Translations under genes and position numbers: made by a program
NCBI GenBank assembly: GCA_900554725.1
Contig: USII01000046.1
Coordinates: forward strand, 1 to 7,688
Direction: 5' to 3'
DNA: 7,688 bases
Source: an uncultured Eubacteriales bacterium
GTDB taxonomy: Bacteria; Bacillota; Clostridia; Christensenellales; Christensenellaceae
Shown here: positions 1 to 5,525 of the stretch, in pieces
Layout: each line of letters starts with the position of its first letter
Position numbering within the stretch: the stretch's first letter is position 1
Notes under the pieces: generated by a model
The model's input: the letters and a program-made list of their open reading frames with translations, nothing else
Database searches by the model: none
What the model was told of the DNA's origin: nothing

Positions 1-153
1 GTATAAAAAGCGCTGCACCGGCACAAGCAGGCGGCTCATCGCGCTGCCAGCCCCGCTGCTCTGCGTGCTGCCAGAAGTGGAGAGCAGCAGCACAAACAAC
101 AAAATGCTGCAGATAACTGCTATAATCAACGGTCGGTTTTTCCAAAACCCCAT
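1..153 (-). CDS. mreC: MreC, N-terminal part (runs off the window)
   Basis: Fifty-one codons are open from an ATG at 153 to the window edge. The product begins MGFWKNRPLIIAV. It has a short basic N-terminus, one hydrophobic helix at about residues 8-25, then a Ser/Gly-rich linker and a segment ending VPVQRFLY. This is the usual start of MreC, a bitopic inner-membrane protein whose outer domain scaffolds the elongasome and links MreB to wall synthases. The family assignment rests on this short N-terminus plus position directly downstream of an mreB-like gene in the same direction, the classical mreB-mreC order. A good ribosome binding site (AGGAG at 164-160) lies six bases before the ATG. The coiled coil and beta domains would be outside the window. 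An extended -10 promoter sits in the 101-base gap to mreB, so mreC may be transcribed on its own as well as from upstream. Confidence 0.8.
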   Translation of the reverse strand, partial: MGFWKNRPLIIAVICSILLFVLLLSTSGSTQSSGAGSAMSRLLVPVQRFLY

Positions 154-180
154 GTGCTTCTCCTTTAATCCTGCGCACAA

Positions 181-234
181 AAAAGGAAGCGCGCCTTAGA
201 TAGCATTCATTATACCACAGGTGCGTTTCCTTTT
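181..234. repeat. Inverted repeat between mreB and mreC
   Basis: Two 15-base arms (181-195 and 220-234) are complementary, with a 24-base loop. Two positions (189/226 and 193/222) are G-T in plus-strand RNA and A-C mismatches in minus-strand RNA. On the minus strand (the mreB direction) the second arm is followed by six U (184-179), so this could be a leaky terminator or attenuator after mreB. The loop contains the mreC candidate -10 box. Its function is not shown by the sequence alone. Confidence 0.5.
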
Positions 235-237
235 AAA
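209..237 (-). promoter_or_regulatory. Candidate extended -10 promoter for mreC
   Basis: Read on the minus strand, TGGTATAAT (217-209) is a perfect TATAAT with the TGn extension. Seventeen bases upstream is TTTAAA (237-232), matching four of six bases of the -35 consensus. A start near 202 would give a leader of about 50 bases before the mreC ATG at 153. The leader includes a possible six-pair GCGCGC/GTGCGC hairpin. Confidence 0.55.
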
Positions 238-254
238 AGGTTCGTCGAAATTTG

Positions 255-1232
255 TTAACAATTGCCCATCTGCCCCGCGAAGGCCGCACCTTTGCAAGGC
301 GCAGAAAAGGGATGCTTTGCGATTTGCGTCCTGACGCCAGTGCTTTTTTCCAGATATTCTGCCAGCCCGGGCAACAGCGCTGCGCCGCCAAGCAACAGAA
401 TTCCCTCTTCGCTAATATCCGAGACCAACTCGGGCGGAGTCTTTTTAAATAGAGCAATGACACACTGTAAAATATTCTCCCGCACAGGCAACAGCGCCTG
501 TTCTATCTCTTTTGGGCGGAAGTGGATTTCCTCTGGAAGCCCACTCTTTTCTCCGCGACCAAGAGCCGTCATCTCTCCTTCCTGCGTGTGATAGGTGAGC
601 TTGATGGCTTCTGCCGCAGTCTCCCCCACATGCACGCCATAGGCGGAAAGCAAATACTGGGCAATGCTTCTATTCATAAAGCTCCCACCCGTCCCTATCT
701 TTTCGAATTCCACCACACCGCCCAGAGAAATCACCGAAGCGCTCCCTTCCCCGGCGCCCAGCTCCACAATCATGCGACCCCTTGGCTCAAATACATGGAT
801 GCCCGCTCCAATGCCTGCTGCAATGGGCTCTTCAATAAGCGAAACCTCTCGCGCCCCAGCATAACGCGCAGCCTCCTCCATCGCCAGCTTTTCGCTACTG
901 CCCATGCCCGGCCGCGCACACATAACCACTTTGACACTGTATGCCATGGGGTTTCCCTCCCGCATGCGCTTTAAAAAGTATTTGAGCATGCGCCTGGCCA
1001 CATGATAATCCAAAATGCAGCCGCTGTTTACAGGGTGCAGGGCCATTGCCTTTCCGGGCGCCTGGCGGATGAGCGCGCTGGCAGCTTCGCCCACAGCCAG
1101 AAGCTCTCCCGAGACCGGATGGAGCGCCGCCACGGAAGGTTCTCTTAGTACTGTGCCTTTGCGCCCATCGCTGATAGAAAGATTCATCGTTCCAAAGTCC
1201 ACGCCAAGGGCCTGTTTAAATAGACTGCTCAT
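255..1232 (-). CDS. mreB: MreB-like actin homologue with altered phosphate-2 motif
   Basis: The product is 325 residues, close to the usual 330-345 for MreB, the cytoplasmic actin-like filament protein that directs lateral wall synthesis. Recognisable MreB blocks appear in order: VDFGT (11-15, phosphate-1), REPSV (30-34), IEEPIAAGIGAG (133-144), VISLGG (167-172), GETAAEAIKL (203-212), SGLPEEI (230-236), TPPEL (265-269) and LLGGAALLPG (280-289, adenosine motif). The phosphate-2 loop, normally close to DIGGGTT, reads ELGAGEGS here (157-164). The segment that is normally RPxxxGVIADY is HPVNSGCILDY (66-76). It is therefore a diverged paralogue, and the genome may carry a more canonical MreB or Mbl elsewhere. 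The start is set by AGGAGG at 1244-1239, six bases before the ATG. mreC follows 101 bases downstream. Membership of the family is secure; whether it still hydrolyses ATP is open. Confidence 0.9.
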   Translation of the reverse strand: MSSLFKQALGVDFGTMNLSISDGRKGTVLREPSVAALHPVSGELLAVGEAASALIRQAPGKAMALHPVNSGCILDYHVARRMLKYFLKRMREGNPMAYSVKVVMCARPGMGSSEKLAMEEAARYAGAREVSLIEEPIAAGIGAGIHVFEPRGRMIVELGAGEGSASVISLGGVVEFEKIGTGGSFMNRSIAQYLLSAYGVHVGETAAEAIKLTYHTQEGEMTALGRGEKSGLPEEIHFRPKEIEQALLPVRENILQCVIALFKKTPPELVSDISEEGILLLGGAALLPGLAEYLEKSTGVRTQIAKHPFSAPCKGAAFAGQMGNC

Positions 1233-1280
1233 AATTTTCCTCCTGCAAAAATCTGTATTTATCTTTTCCAGATCTTGGAG

Positions 1281-1313
1281 TTTCTATACTTTTTCTATAC
1301 GCATATATATGCG
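1281..1313. promoter_or_regulatory. Direct repeat and palindrome in the mreB upstream region
   Basis: TTTCTATAC occurs twice (1281-1289 and 1292-1300) with an 11-base period, about one helical turn. It abuts a perfect 14-base palindrome CGCATATATATGCG (1300-1313). On the minus strand each repeat reads GTATAGAAA and could supply a -10-like TATAGA for mreB, though no good -35 pairs with it. The block lies between the divergent mreB and maf starts, where an operator is expected. It may be simple AT-rich promoter sequence. Confidence 0.4.
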
Positions 1314-1402
1314 CTGGCACAGAGGCGGTATTCGGCAAAAAATTCCGCTTTGCGCGCCCTCCCCCTTTGTCAATTCCATATGGGTACCTGCAGCATTTGC
1401 GC

Positions 1403-1431
1403 TGGACAAGCCGCCCGGCTTGGAGGATAAT
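1403..1431 (+). promoter_or_regulatory. Candidate sigma-A promoter for maf
   Basis: TGGACA (1403-1408) and GATAAT (1426-1431) each match five of six consensus bases and are separated by exactly 17 bases. Transcription would start near 1438, about 25 bases before the maf ATG, leaving room for its GGAGG ribosome binding site. Confidence 0.6.
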
Positions 1432-1462
1432 GGAAAGAAAATGCAGAATTGGAGGAAAACAA

Positions 1463-2029
1463 ATGCAGTATATTCTGGCTTCCGCCTCGCCGCGCAGGCA
1501 GGAGCTATTAAAATTGGTGCTGGAAGAGCCTTTTATCGTACAGCCCAGCAATGCAGATGAGCATATCGACCCCTGCGAACCTGCCATGCTGGTGCAGCTT
1601 CTGGCTGAAAGAAAGGCCCGAAAGGTGGCAGAGGGAAAGGCCGATGCACTTATCATCGGGGCGGATACCGTCGTCGTGTTGGATGGTCAGATTCTCGGCA
1701 AACCCAAAGACCGGCAAGATGCCCGCCAAATGCTTTTGGCGCTTTCCGGCCGCACGCACGCCGTCTATACCGGCGTTTTTCTGCTCTGCACAACAAACGG
1801 CAAATCCCTTCGCCTCGCGGAGCAGACGCTCGTCACCTTTGCTGCTATGAACAGCCAGGAAATAGAGGCGTACCTGGATACGGGAGAATACAAGGATAAG
1901 GCGGGCGCCTATGGCATACAGGGAGGCGCCGCAAAGCATATCCGCGCGATTAGCGGCTGCTATTTCAATGTCATGGGGCTGCCTGTGCATCAAACCTATG
2001 AGCTGCTGAAAAAAATACGGGAAGAATAA
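1463..2029 (+). CDS. maf: Maf family nucleotide pyrophosphatase
   Basis: The product is 188 residues, the normal length for Maf. These cytoplasmic enzymes hydrolyse non-canonical nucleotides or dTTP/UTP to the monophosphate plus pyrophosphate; overexpression in Bacillus blocks septation. Conserved blocks are SASPRR (7-12), GADTVV (66-71, with the catalytic-region Asp68), GKPKD (79-83), GRTHAVYTGV (96-105), DKAGAYGIQG (145-154) and NVMGLP (169-174). The pattern is closest to the dTTP/UTP pyrophosphatase (YhdE-type) branch, judged by eye. The reading frame is open upstream to 1367, but the ATG at 1463 is right: GGAGG (1451-1455) lies seven bases before it and the family N-terminus begins here. 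In Bacillus, maf is co-directional with radC and mreBCD; here it is divergent from mreB and radC is absent from the window. Confidence 0.95.
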   Translation: MQYILASASPRRQELLKLVLEEPFIVQPSNADEHIDPCEPAMLVQLLAERKARKVAEGKADALIIGADTVVVLDGQILGKPKDRQDARQMLLALSGRTHAVYTGVFLLCTTNGKSLRLAEQTLVTFAAMNSQEIEAYLDTGEYKDKAGAYGIQGGAAKHIRAISGCYFNVMGLPVHQTYELLKKIREE

Positions 2030-2034
2030 GAAGA

Positions 2035-2054
2035 GCGCAGCACAAATGCTGCGC
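2035..2054. terminator. Hairpin between convergent maf and TSUP genes
   Basis: A perfect eight-pair stem GCGCAGCA/TGCTGCGC with a CAAA loop lies five bases after the maf stop. On the plus strand the T-rich run comes only about 17 bases later (2071-2089). On the minus strand the hairpin is followed by a moderately T-rich stretch inside the maf end. It is plausibly a bidirectional terminator for two convergent units, but not a textbook one. Confidence 0.5.
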
Positions 2055-2087
2055 CCGGCGCATGCGAAAACTCTTTTCTTTTTCTTT

Positions 2088-2474
2088 TTACTTCTCCTGT
2101 GCTCCTTTTTTCTTTTGAATGGCCTTTCGAATCTGCTCAAAGGCGCGCCAGCCGCCCAGCAAAATGAGCAGCCCGCCAAAGATTTTTCCGAGGATCTCGT
2201 TTTTCATCAGCCCGGCAAGATAAGCGCCCAACAGCGATCCCGCCAGCCCGCCGATTCCAAGGGCAATGGCCCAGGAAAAATCCACGCGCTTATTTTTGAT
2301 ATGGGAAAACAGCGCGAAGCCTGCCATAGGCAGAAAGCACAGCAGGTTTAACCCCTGTGCACCCTGCTGGTCCACCCCGAGCAGAATTGTCAGAACGGGA
2401 ATCAGGATAATCCCTCCTCCCATGCCCATGCCGGCTATGATCCCAAACAATATTCCGGAAATTAAAAACCACAT
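2088..2474 (-). CDS. TauE/SafE (TSUP) half-transporter, second subunit
   Basis: The product is 128 residues, about half the usual 250 of TauE/SafE family exporters, which move sulfite, sulfoacetate or other organosulfur anions. It has four hydrophobic segments (about 2-33, 40-60, 68-90 and 94-110) and a basic C-terminus rich in Lys. The N-terminal GIIAGMGMGGGIILIP (10-25) is the glycine-rich repeat motif of the family, so this is one DUF81-type repeat. The start is the ATG at 2474, which shares its A with the upstream stop (TAATG). GAGGA (2489-2485) is ten bases ahead. The frame stays open to 2606 but that stretch lies inside the neighbour. The two halves presumably assemble as one pore. The substrate cannot be read from the sequence. 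Confidence 0.88.
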   Translation of the reverse strand: MWFLISGILFGIIAGMGMGGGIILIPVLTILLGVDQQGAQGLNLLCFLPMAGFALFSHIKNKRVDFSWAIALGIGGLAGSLLGAYLAGLMKNEILGKIFGGLLILLGGWRAFEQIRKAIQKKKGAQEK

Positions 2475-2860
2475 TAAAATAACATCCTCACTCCCGAAGC
2501 CAGGATGAGCAGCGTAAAGATAGCGTCTACCAGAGCGCCCTTCAGCTTCCCAAGCAGCAGTGCGCCAATGAGCCCGCCTGCGCATGCGCCGCCCAGCAGC
2601 ATCCATGTCCTGCCATCAAAGGCGATATGCCCTCCCAGAAAATAGATAATGCCACTGGCGATGGACATGGGCAGAATGGCCAAAATGGAAGTCGCATGGC
2701 TCTTCTTTTCCTCCAGGCCCATTTTCTGCATGGTCTGCACAGCAAAAATGCCTCCCGCAGAGCCAAAAAAGCCGTTCACTACCCCAATCGCAAGCCCAAA
2801 TGCCCCGCGCACCCACTTATTTTGCTTCCATCCTTTTTTCAACTTTCTTTTATTTTCCAT
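2474..2860 (-). CDS. TauE/SafE (TSUP) half-transporter, first subunit
   Basis: The product is 128 residues with a strongly basic N-terminus (MENKRKLKKGWKQNK) and four hydrophobic segments (about 19-44, 50-74, 84-105 and 109-127). GVVNGFFGSAGGIFAV (26-41) is the family glycine-rich repeat motif and matches the equivalent position of the downstream gene. It is the N-terminal half of a TSUP transporter encoded as a separate chain; its stop overlaps the ATG of the other half, indicating translational coupling. The start is less certain than most: the ATG at 2860 fits the family and the charge pattern, but only a poor ribosome binding site precedes it. In-frame ATGs at 2890 and 3019 exist; 3019 would run across the divergent promoter and gene. 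I found no convincing minus-strand promoter. Confidence 0.85.
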   Translation of the reverse strand: MENKRKLKKGWKQNKWVRGAFGLAIGVVNGFFGSAGGIFAVQTMQKMGLEEKKSHATSILAILPMSIASGIIYFLGGHIAFDGRTWMLLGGACAGGLIGALLLGKLKGALVDAIFTLLILASGVRMLF

Positions 2861-2899
2861 GGCTCTAGTATGCCCAGGCGCGCACAACATATGAGGCTT

Positions 2900-2928
2900 T
2901 TGACAGGGAAAACGAATTGCTCTATAAT
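2900..2928 (+). promoter_or_regulatory. Perfect consensus sigma-A promoter of the DUF4203-like gene
   Basis: TTGACA (2900-2905), a 17-base spacer and TATAAT (2923-2928) match the housekeeping consensus at every base. The start point would be near 2935. This places the ATG at 2934 at or before the transcript start and so supports the later ATG at 2964 as the real start codon. Confidence 0.88.
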
Positions 2929-2963
2929 CAGAAATGAAAATTTTTGGAACTTTAGGAGGCTCC

Positions 2964-3587
2964 ATGTCTGGAATCTTACTGCTCGCATTTTTGCTGCTGG
3001 TCGTTGCGCTGTGCGTCACCCTCTGCTTTTTCGGTTACCGGCATATTCGCCTGTTGTTTACCTGCATGGGCGTGCTGTTCGGCGGATACTATACCTATTC
3101 TCTTCTTATGGAATATGCCTCCTTATCCCAAACTACCGCCATCATCATTGCGCTCATTGTCGGGCTGCTTCTTGGCGGGCTTTCCTATTTTATCTATAAC
3201 TTCGGCATCTTCCTCACGGGCACAGCGTTTGGCATCTGCTTTGCCATCATGATTCTGACGCTTGTGGGCGTGCCGGTAGATGATACTCTGCCCACGATCA
3301 TCACCGTCGTGCTGGCAATCTGTGCAGGCTTTCTCACGCTGGCATACCGACGGGTATTCATCGTCCTCTCCACAGCGTTTACCGGAGCCATTGGGCTTGT
3401 GCTCTATGGCGGCTACACCATCATGAACTTCAAATGGGTATTTTCCCGCGGGACACTCGCCGCGCTGGGCGGGCAAATTTCCGCTTTTTTTCAGGCCTAC
3501 CAATCCACGCTCATCATCGCGATGGCGGCCTTCCTGCTTTCCGGGCTTATCGTGCAGTTTGCCCTTGGCAAGAAAGGGCGCCGTTAA
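2964..3587 (+). CDS. DUF4203-like multi-pass membrane protein
   Basis: The product is 207 residues and almost wholly hydrophobic, with about seven membrane segments (near 3-22, 28-46, 57-80, 84-103, 110-127, 130-152 and 183-202). A short basic tail (GKKGRR) is expected in the cytoplasm. Glycine-rich helices and the overall layout resemble the DUF4203/TMEM198-type family; this is recognition by eye, not a search. The biochemical role is unknown. The ATG at 2964 is preferred because AGGAGG (2954-2959) is four bases upstream and the promoter would start transcripts near 2935; the earlier in-frame ATG at 2934 lacks both. It is a single-gene unit, with its own perfect promoter and a strong terminator directly after the stop. 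It is divergent from the TSUP pair and so could be regulated with it, but nothing proves a link. Confidence 0.75.
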   Translation: MSGILLLAFLLLVVALCVTLCFFGYRHIRLLFTCMGVLFGGYYTYSLLMEYASLSQTTAIIIALIVGLLLGGLSYFIYNFGIFLTGTAFGICFAIMILTLVGVPVDDTLPTIITVVLAICAGFLTLAYRRVFIVLSTAFTGAIGLVLYGGYTIMNFKWVFSRGTLAALGGQISAFFQAYQSTLIIAMAAFLLSGLIVQFALGKKGRR

Positions 3588-3605
3588 AAAGAGCACTCCT
3601 ATCAG

Positions 3606-3644
3606 TGCCCGAAGGCCAAAAAGAGCCTTCGGGCATTTTTATTT
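3606..3644 (+). terminator. Rho-independent terminator of the DUF4203-like gene
   Basis: An 11-pair perfect stem (3606-3616 with 3625-3635, TGCCCGAAGGC and its complement) with an eight-base loop is followed by TTTTTATTT. It starts 19 bases after the stop codon. Confidence 0.92.
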
Positions 3645-3656
3645 GCAGACAAGCAT

Positions 3657-3691
3657 AAAAAGACCATGCAGGGCAATACTGCCCTGCATGG
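3657..3691 (-). terminator. Terminator of the LysM/radical SAM transcript
   Basis: A perfect 12-pair stem (3664-3675 with 3680-3691, CCATGCAGGGCA and its complement) with a four-base loop. On the minus strand it is followed by TCTTTTT (3663-3657). On the plus strand only CTTT follows. It is therefore mainly a minus-strand terminator, about 130 bases beyond the radical SAM stop, placed back to back with the plus-strand terminator at 3606. Confidence 0.8.
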
Positions 3692-3712
3692 CTTTAAAAT
3701 AGAGGAAAAATG

Positions 3713-3775
3713 AAACGGGAAACTTTTGATACAGCGTTTCGCTGTATGCCTATATTCTTGCCAGGTCTCCCGTTT
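3713..3775 (-). ncRNA. Structured 3' UTR element or small RNA candidate
   Basis: An 11-pair outer stem (3713-3723 with 3765-3775) encloses a perfect eight-pair hairpin (3729-3736 with 3740-3747, three-base loop). One outer position (3721/3767) is a G-U pair on the minus strand but an A-C mismatch on the plus strand, so the fold favours minus-strand RNA, as expected for the 3' UTR of the radical SAM gene. On that strand the outer stem is followed by TTTCATTTTT, so it may be a first terminator ahead of the one at 3657-3691. I match it to no known RNA family. Confidence 0.45.
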
Positions 3776-3790
3776 TTATACACACATTTT

Positions 3791-3804
3791 AAAAAAATTT
3801 TTTT
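3791..3804. repeat. A7T7 palindrome just after the radical SAM stop
   Basis: Seven A followed by seven T form a perfect 14-base palindrome, preceded by TTTT. It lies 21 bases beyond the stop codon of the minus-strand gene. Such A-tracts bend DNA and melt easily; no other role is visible. Confidence 0.6.
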
Positions 3805-3824
3805 ACGGCATGAGCCGGCTGTTT

Positions 3825-5525
3825 CTAACCTGCTGGCGGGAGGGGAAATGCGCTCCAAAAACTCATTTGCTCTCCCGTCTGCAAGTTGCGCACCCGATTT
3901 GCCGTATAGTCAAACAAATACCGCCCGGGCTGCCCCTGTAAGGCCCCGCTCCTCAGATAAGCGCATACATCAAAACTAAATTCCTCCAGCCTGGAAAAAT
4001 GCCAGGGGCGCTTTGCGCGCGGAAGGCTTTGAAGCTGGCCATCGGGGAAGCTGCGGTAGAAGGCCCGCTTCCATTCGCGTTTTTGTTCCAACTCTGCCGG
4101 GAGGCGCGGCCTCCGCTTTTTTAGCAGCAGATCCAGCAAAAGCACCTGCTCTGCCACTGCATCCTGCCGCTCCCTGCAAAAGCGCAGCAACGCCTGGGCC
4201 AGCTGAAGCTCAGTAAGCCCTAAAAGGGCAGCGCCCTCCCGCTCAAACTGCTCCCGAAGTTCAAGATAAAAGCGGGCATACCCTATCCTGCCCCCAAAAT
4301 ACTGTACTACTTGCCGGAACAGGCCGGCATTATATGTCCGCTCCAGCAGATACTCCACCTGGTGCAGCGCTTGCAGTTCTGCCGCAGAAAGATGCGCTGT
4401 ACTTCTCACCTCGTAAGGGGGATTTTTTGAAAAGCAGATGCCGTATTTCCCTGCCAGCTCCCGCATTTTAGAACCTTTCAGCACCTTTAAAAACCCCAGC
4501 TGCACCTTTTCTGCCCCAAGCTGCATCACATCGTCTATCGAACGGCAGAACTCCTTCATCCCCTCCAGGGGCAGCCCGGCAATGAGATCCAGGTGAAGAT
4601 GCAGGTTTTTTCCCGCCGCCAACGCCCGCACCATCTTGGCAGTATAAGAAAAATCCTGAGCGCGGCAAACAGCCTGAAGGGTGGGTAAATGGGTGGACTG
4701 CACGCCAATTTCCAGCTGTATCTGCCCTGGGCGAGCTTTGCTTAACAGCTTGCAGGTGGCTTCGTCCAGCAGGTCTGCCTCTATTTCAAAGTGAAAATCC
4801 GTCTTTCCTCCGCGCTCCATGACATACCGGAAAATCTCCTGCGCCCTTCTCCTATCGGCGTTGAAAGTTCGATCCACAAATTTCACTTTTCCAACACCCG
4901 CTGCGATAAACACATCCAGATCTTTCTTCACCTTTTCGACAGGCGCAAAACGCACGCCGCCGGAAAGCGAAGAAAGGCAGTATGCACAGGCAAAGGGGCA
5001 CCCTCTGGAAGATTCATAATAAATAATCTTTCCACCCAGGTGTTCCGGCTGCTCATAGGGCTGAGGCAGTTTTGCCAAATCCACAGCAGGTGCAGGCGGA
5101 TTTTCCACAAAAGCGCCCGATTGGCTTCGGTAACAGAGTGACGGCGTTTCCAGCACATCTTCCCCAGCCTCCAGCTTGTCCATAAAAATGCGAAAAGCCT
5201 CCTCCCCTTCGCCCCGGATCACATAGTCTGAAAAAAGAAGGCATTCTTCTGGGGAGGAGGAAGCTTCCGGCCCTCCTAGCAGCACCTTTCCCGGCATTTT
5301 CTCTGCCAGAGCCCGAATATAGGAGATATTCCAAATATAGGTGGAAAACCCATAGATATGCGCCTTTTGCTCTGCCAGATCCTGTGCTACCTGCTCCAAT
5401 GGCTGGTTGATGCTATATTCCACAAGCTGCACTTGCGGGCGCCCCGCATACTTGGCCAAAGAGCGAATGGCAAGATTTGTATGGGTGTATTTGGCGTTTA
5501 TGCCAACAAGAACAACCCGCTTCAT
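3825..5525 (-). CDS. B12-binding domain radical SAM protein (DUF4080 type)
   Basis: The product is 566 residues. The N-terminus (about 1-115) is a cobalamin-binding-like Rossmann domain: VVLVGINAKYTHTNLAIR (4-21), IYGFSTYIWN (57-66) and LLGGPEAS (82-89). The radical SAM core follows, with Cys176, Cys180 and Cys183 as the CxxxCxxC site for the 4Fe-4S cluster, then KFVDRTFN (215-222), HFEIEADL (245-252) and HLDLIAGLP (311-319). The C-terminal part (about 370-566) ends in a DUF4080-like block containing GRYLFDYT (534-541). Members are common in Clostridia; the reaction and substrate are unknown. A cytoplasmic oxygen-sensitive enzyme is expected. The start at 5525 is chosen because the conserved MKRVVLVGINAKY begins there, GGGGG (5534-5530) is four bases ahead, and the ATG overlaps the upstream LysM stop as ATGA. 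The frame is open to 5573. Confidence 0.9.
   Translation of the reverse strand: MKRVVLVGINAKYTHTNLAIRSLAKYAGRPQVQLVEYSINQPLEQVAQDLAEQKAHIYGFSTYIWNISYIRALAEKMPGKVLLGGPEASSSPEECLLFSDYVIRGEGEEAFRIFMDKLEAGEDVLETPSLCYRSQSGAFVENPPAPAVDLAKLPQPYEQPEHLGGKIIYYESSRGCPFACAYCLSSLSGGVRFAPVEKVKKDLDVFIAAGVGKVKFVDRTFNADRRRAQEIFRYVMERGGKTDFHFEIEADLLDEATCKLLSKARPGQIQLEIGVQSTHLPTLQAVCRAQDFSYTAKMVRALAAGKNLHLHLDLIAGLPLEGMKEFCRSIDDVMQLGAEKVQLGFLKVLKGSKMRELAGKYGICFSKNPPYEVRSTAHLSAAELQALHQVEYLLERTYNAGLFRQVVQYFGGRIGYARFYLELREQFEREGAALLGLTELQLAQALLRFCRERQDAVAEQVLLLDLLLKKRRPRLPAELEQKREWKRAFYRSFPDGQLQSLPRAKRPWHFSRLEEFSFDVCAYLRSGALQGQPGRYLFDYTANRVRNLQTGEQMSFWSAFPLPPAG

Noticed and set aside
1368..1373. TTGACA on the minus strand as a possible mreB -35 box
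   Set aside because: No -10-like sequence is found at 16-18 bases downstream; the region there is GC-rich.
1015..1560. Long plus-strand frame across the mreB start and into maf
   Set aside because: It is antisense to conserved mreB codons and overlaps maf in another frame; the product resembles no family.
1508..2179. Minus-strand frame of 223 codons opposite maf
   Set aside because: It is a shadow of maf, whose motifs are intact, and it also crosses the convergent hairpin.
2934..2963. Earlier ATG of the DUF4203-like gene
   Set aside because: It coincides with the predicted transcript start and has no ribosome binding site, whereas the ATG at 2964 has AGGAGG ahead.
3710..3979. Plus-strand reading frame of 89 codons beginning in the region after the DUF4203-like terminator
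   Set aside because: It runs antisense through the end of the radical SAM gene, its product has no recognisable features, and its first part is explained by the minus-strand hairpin array.
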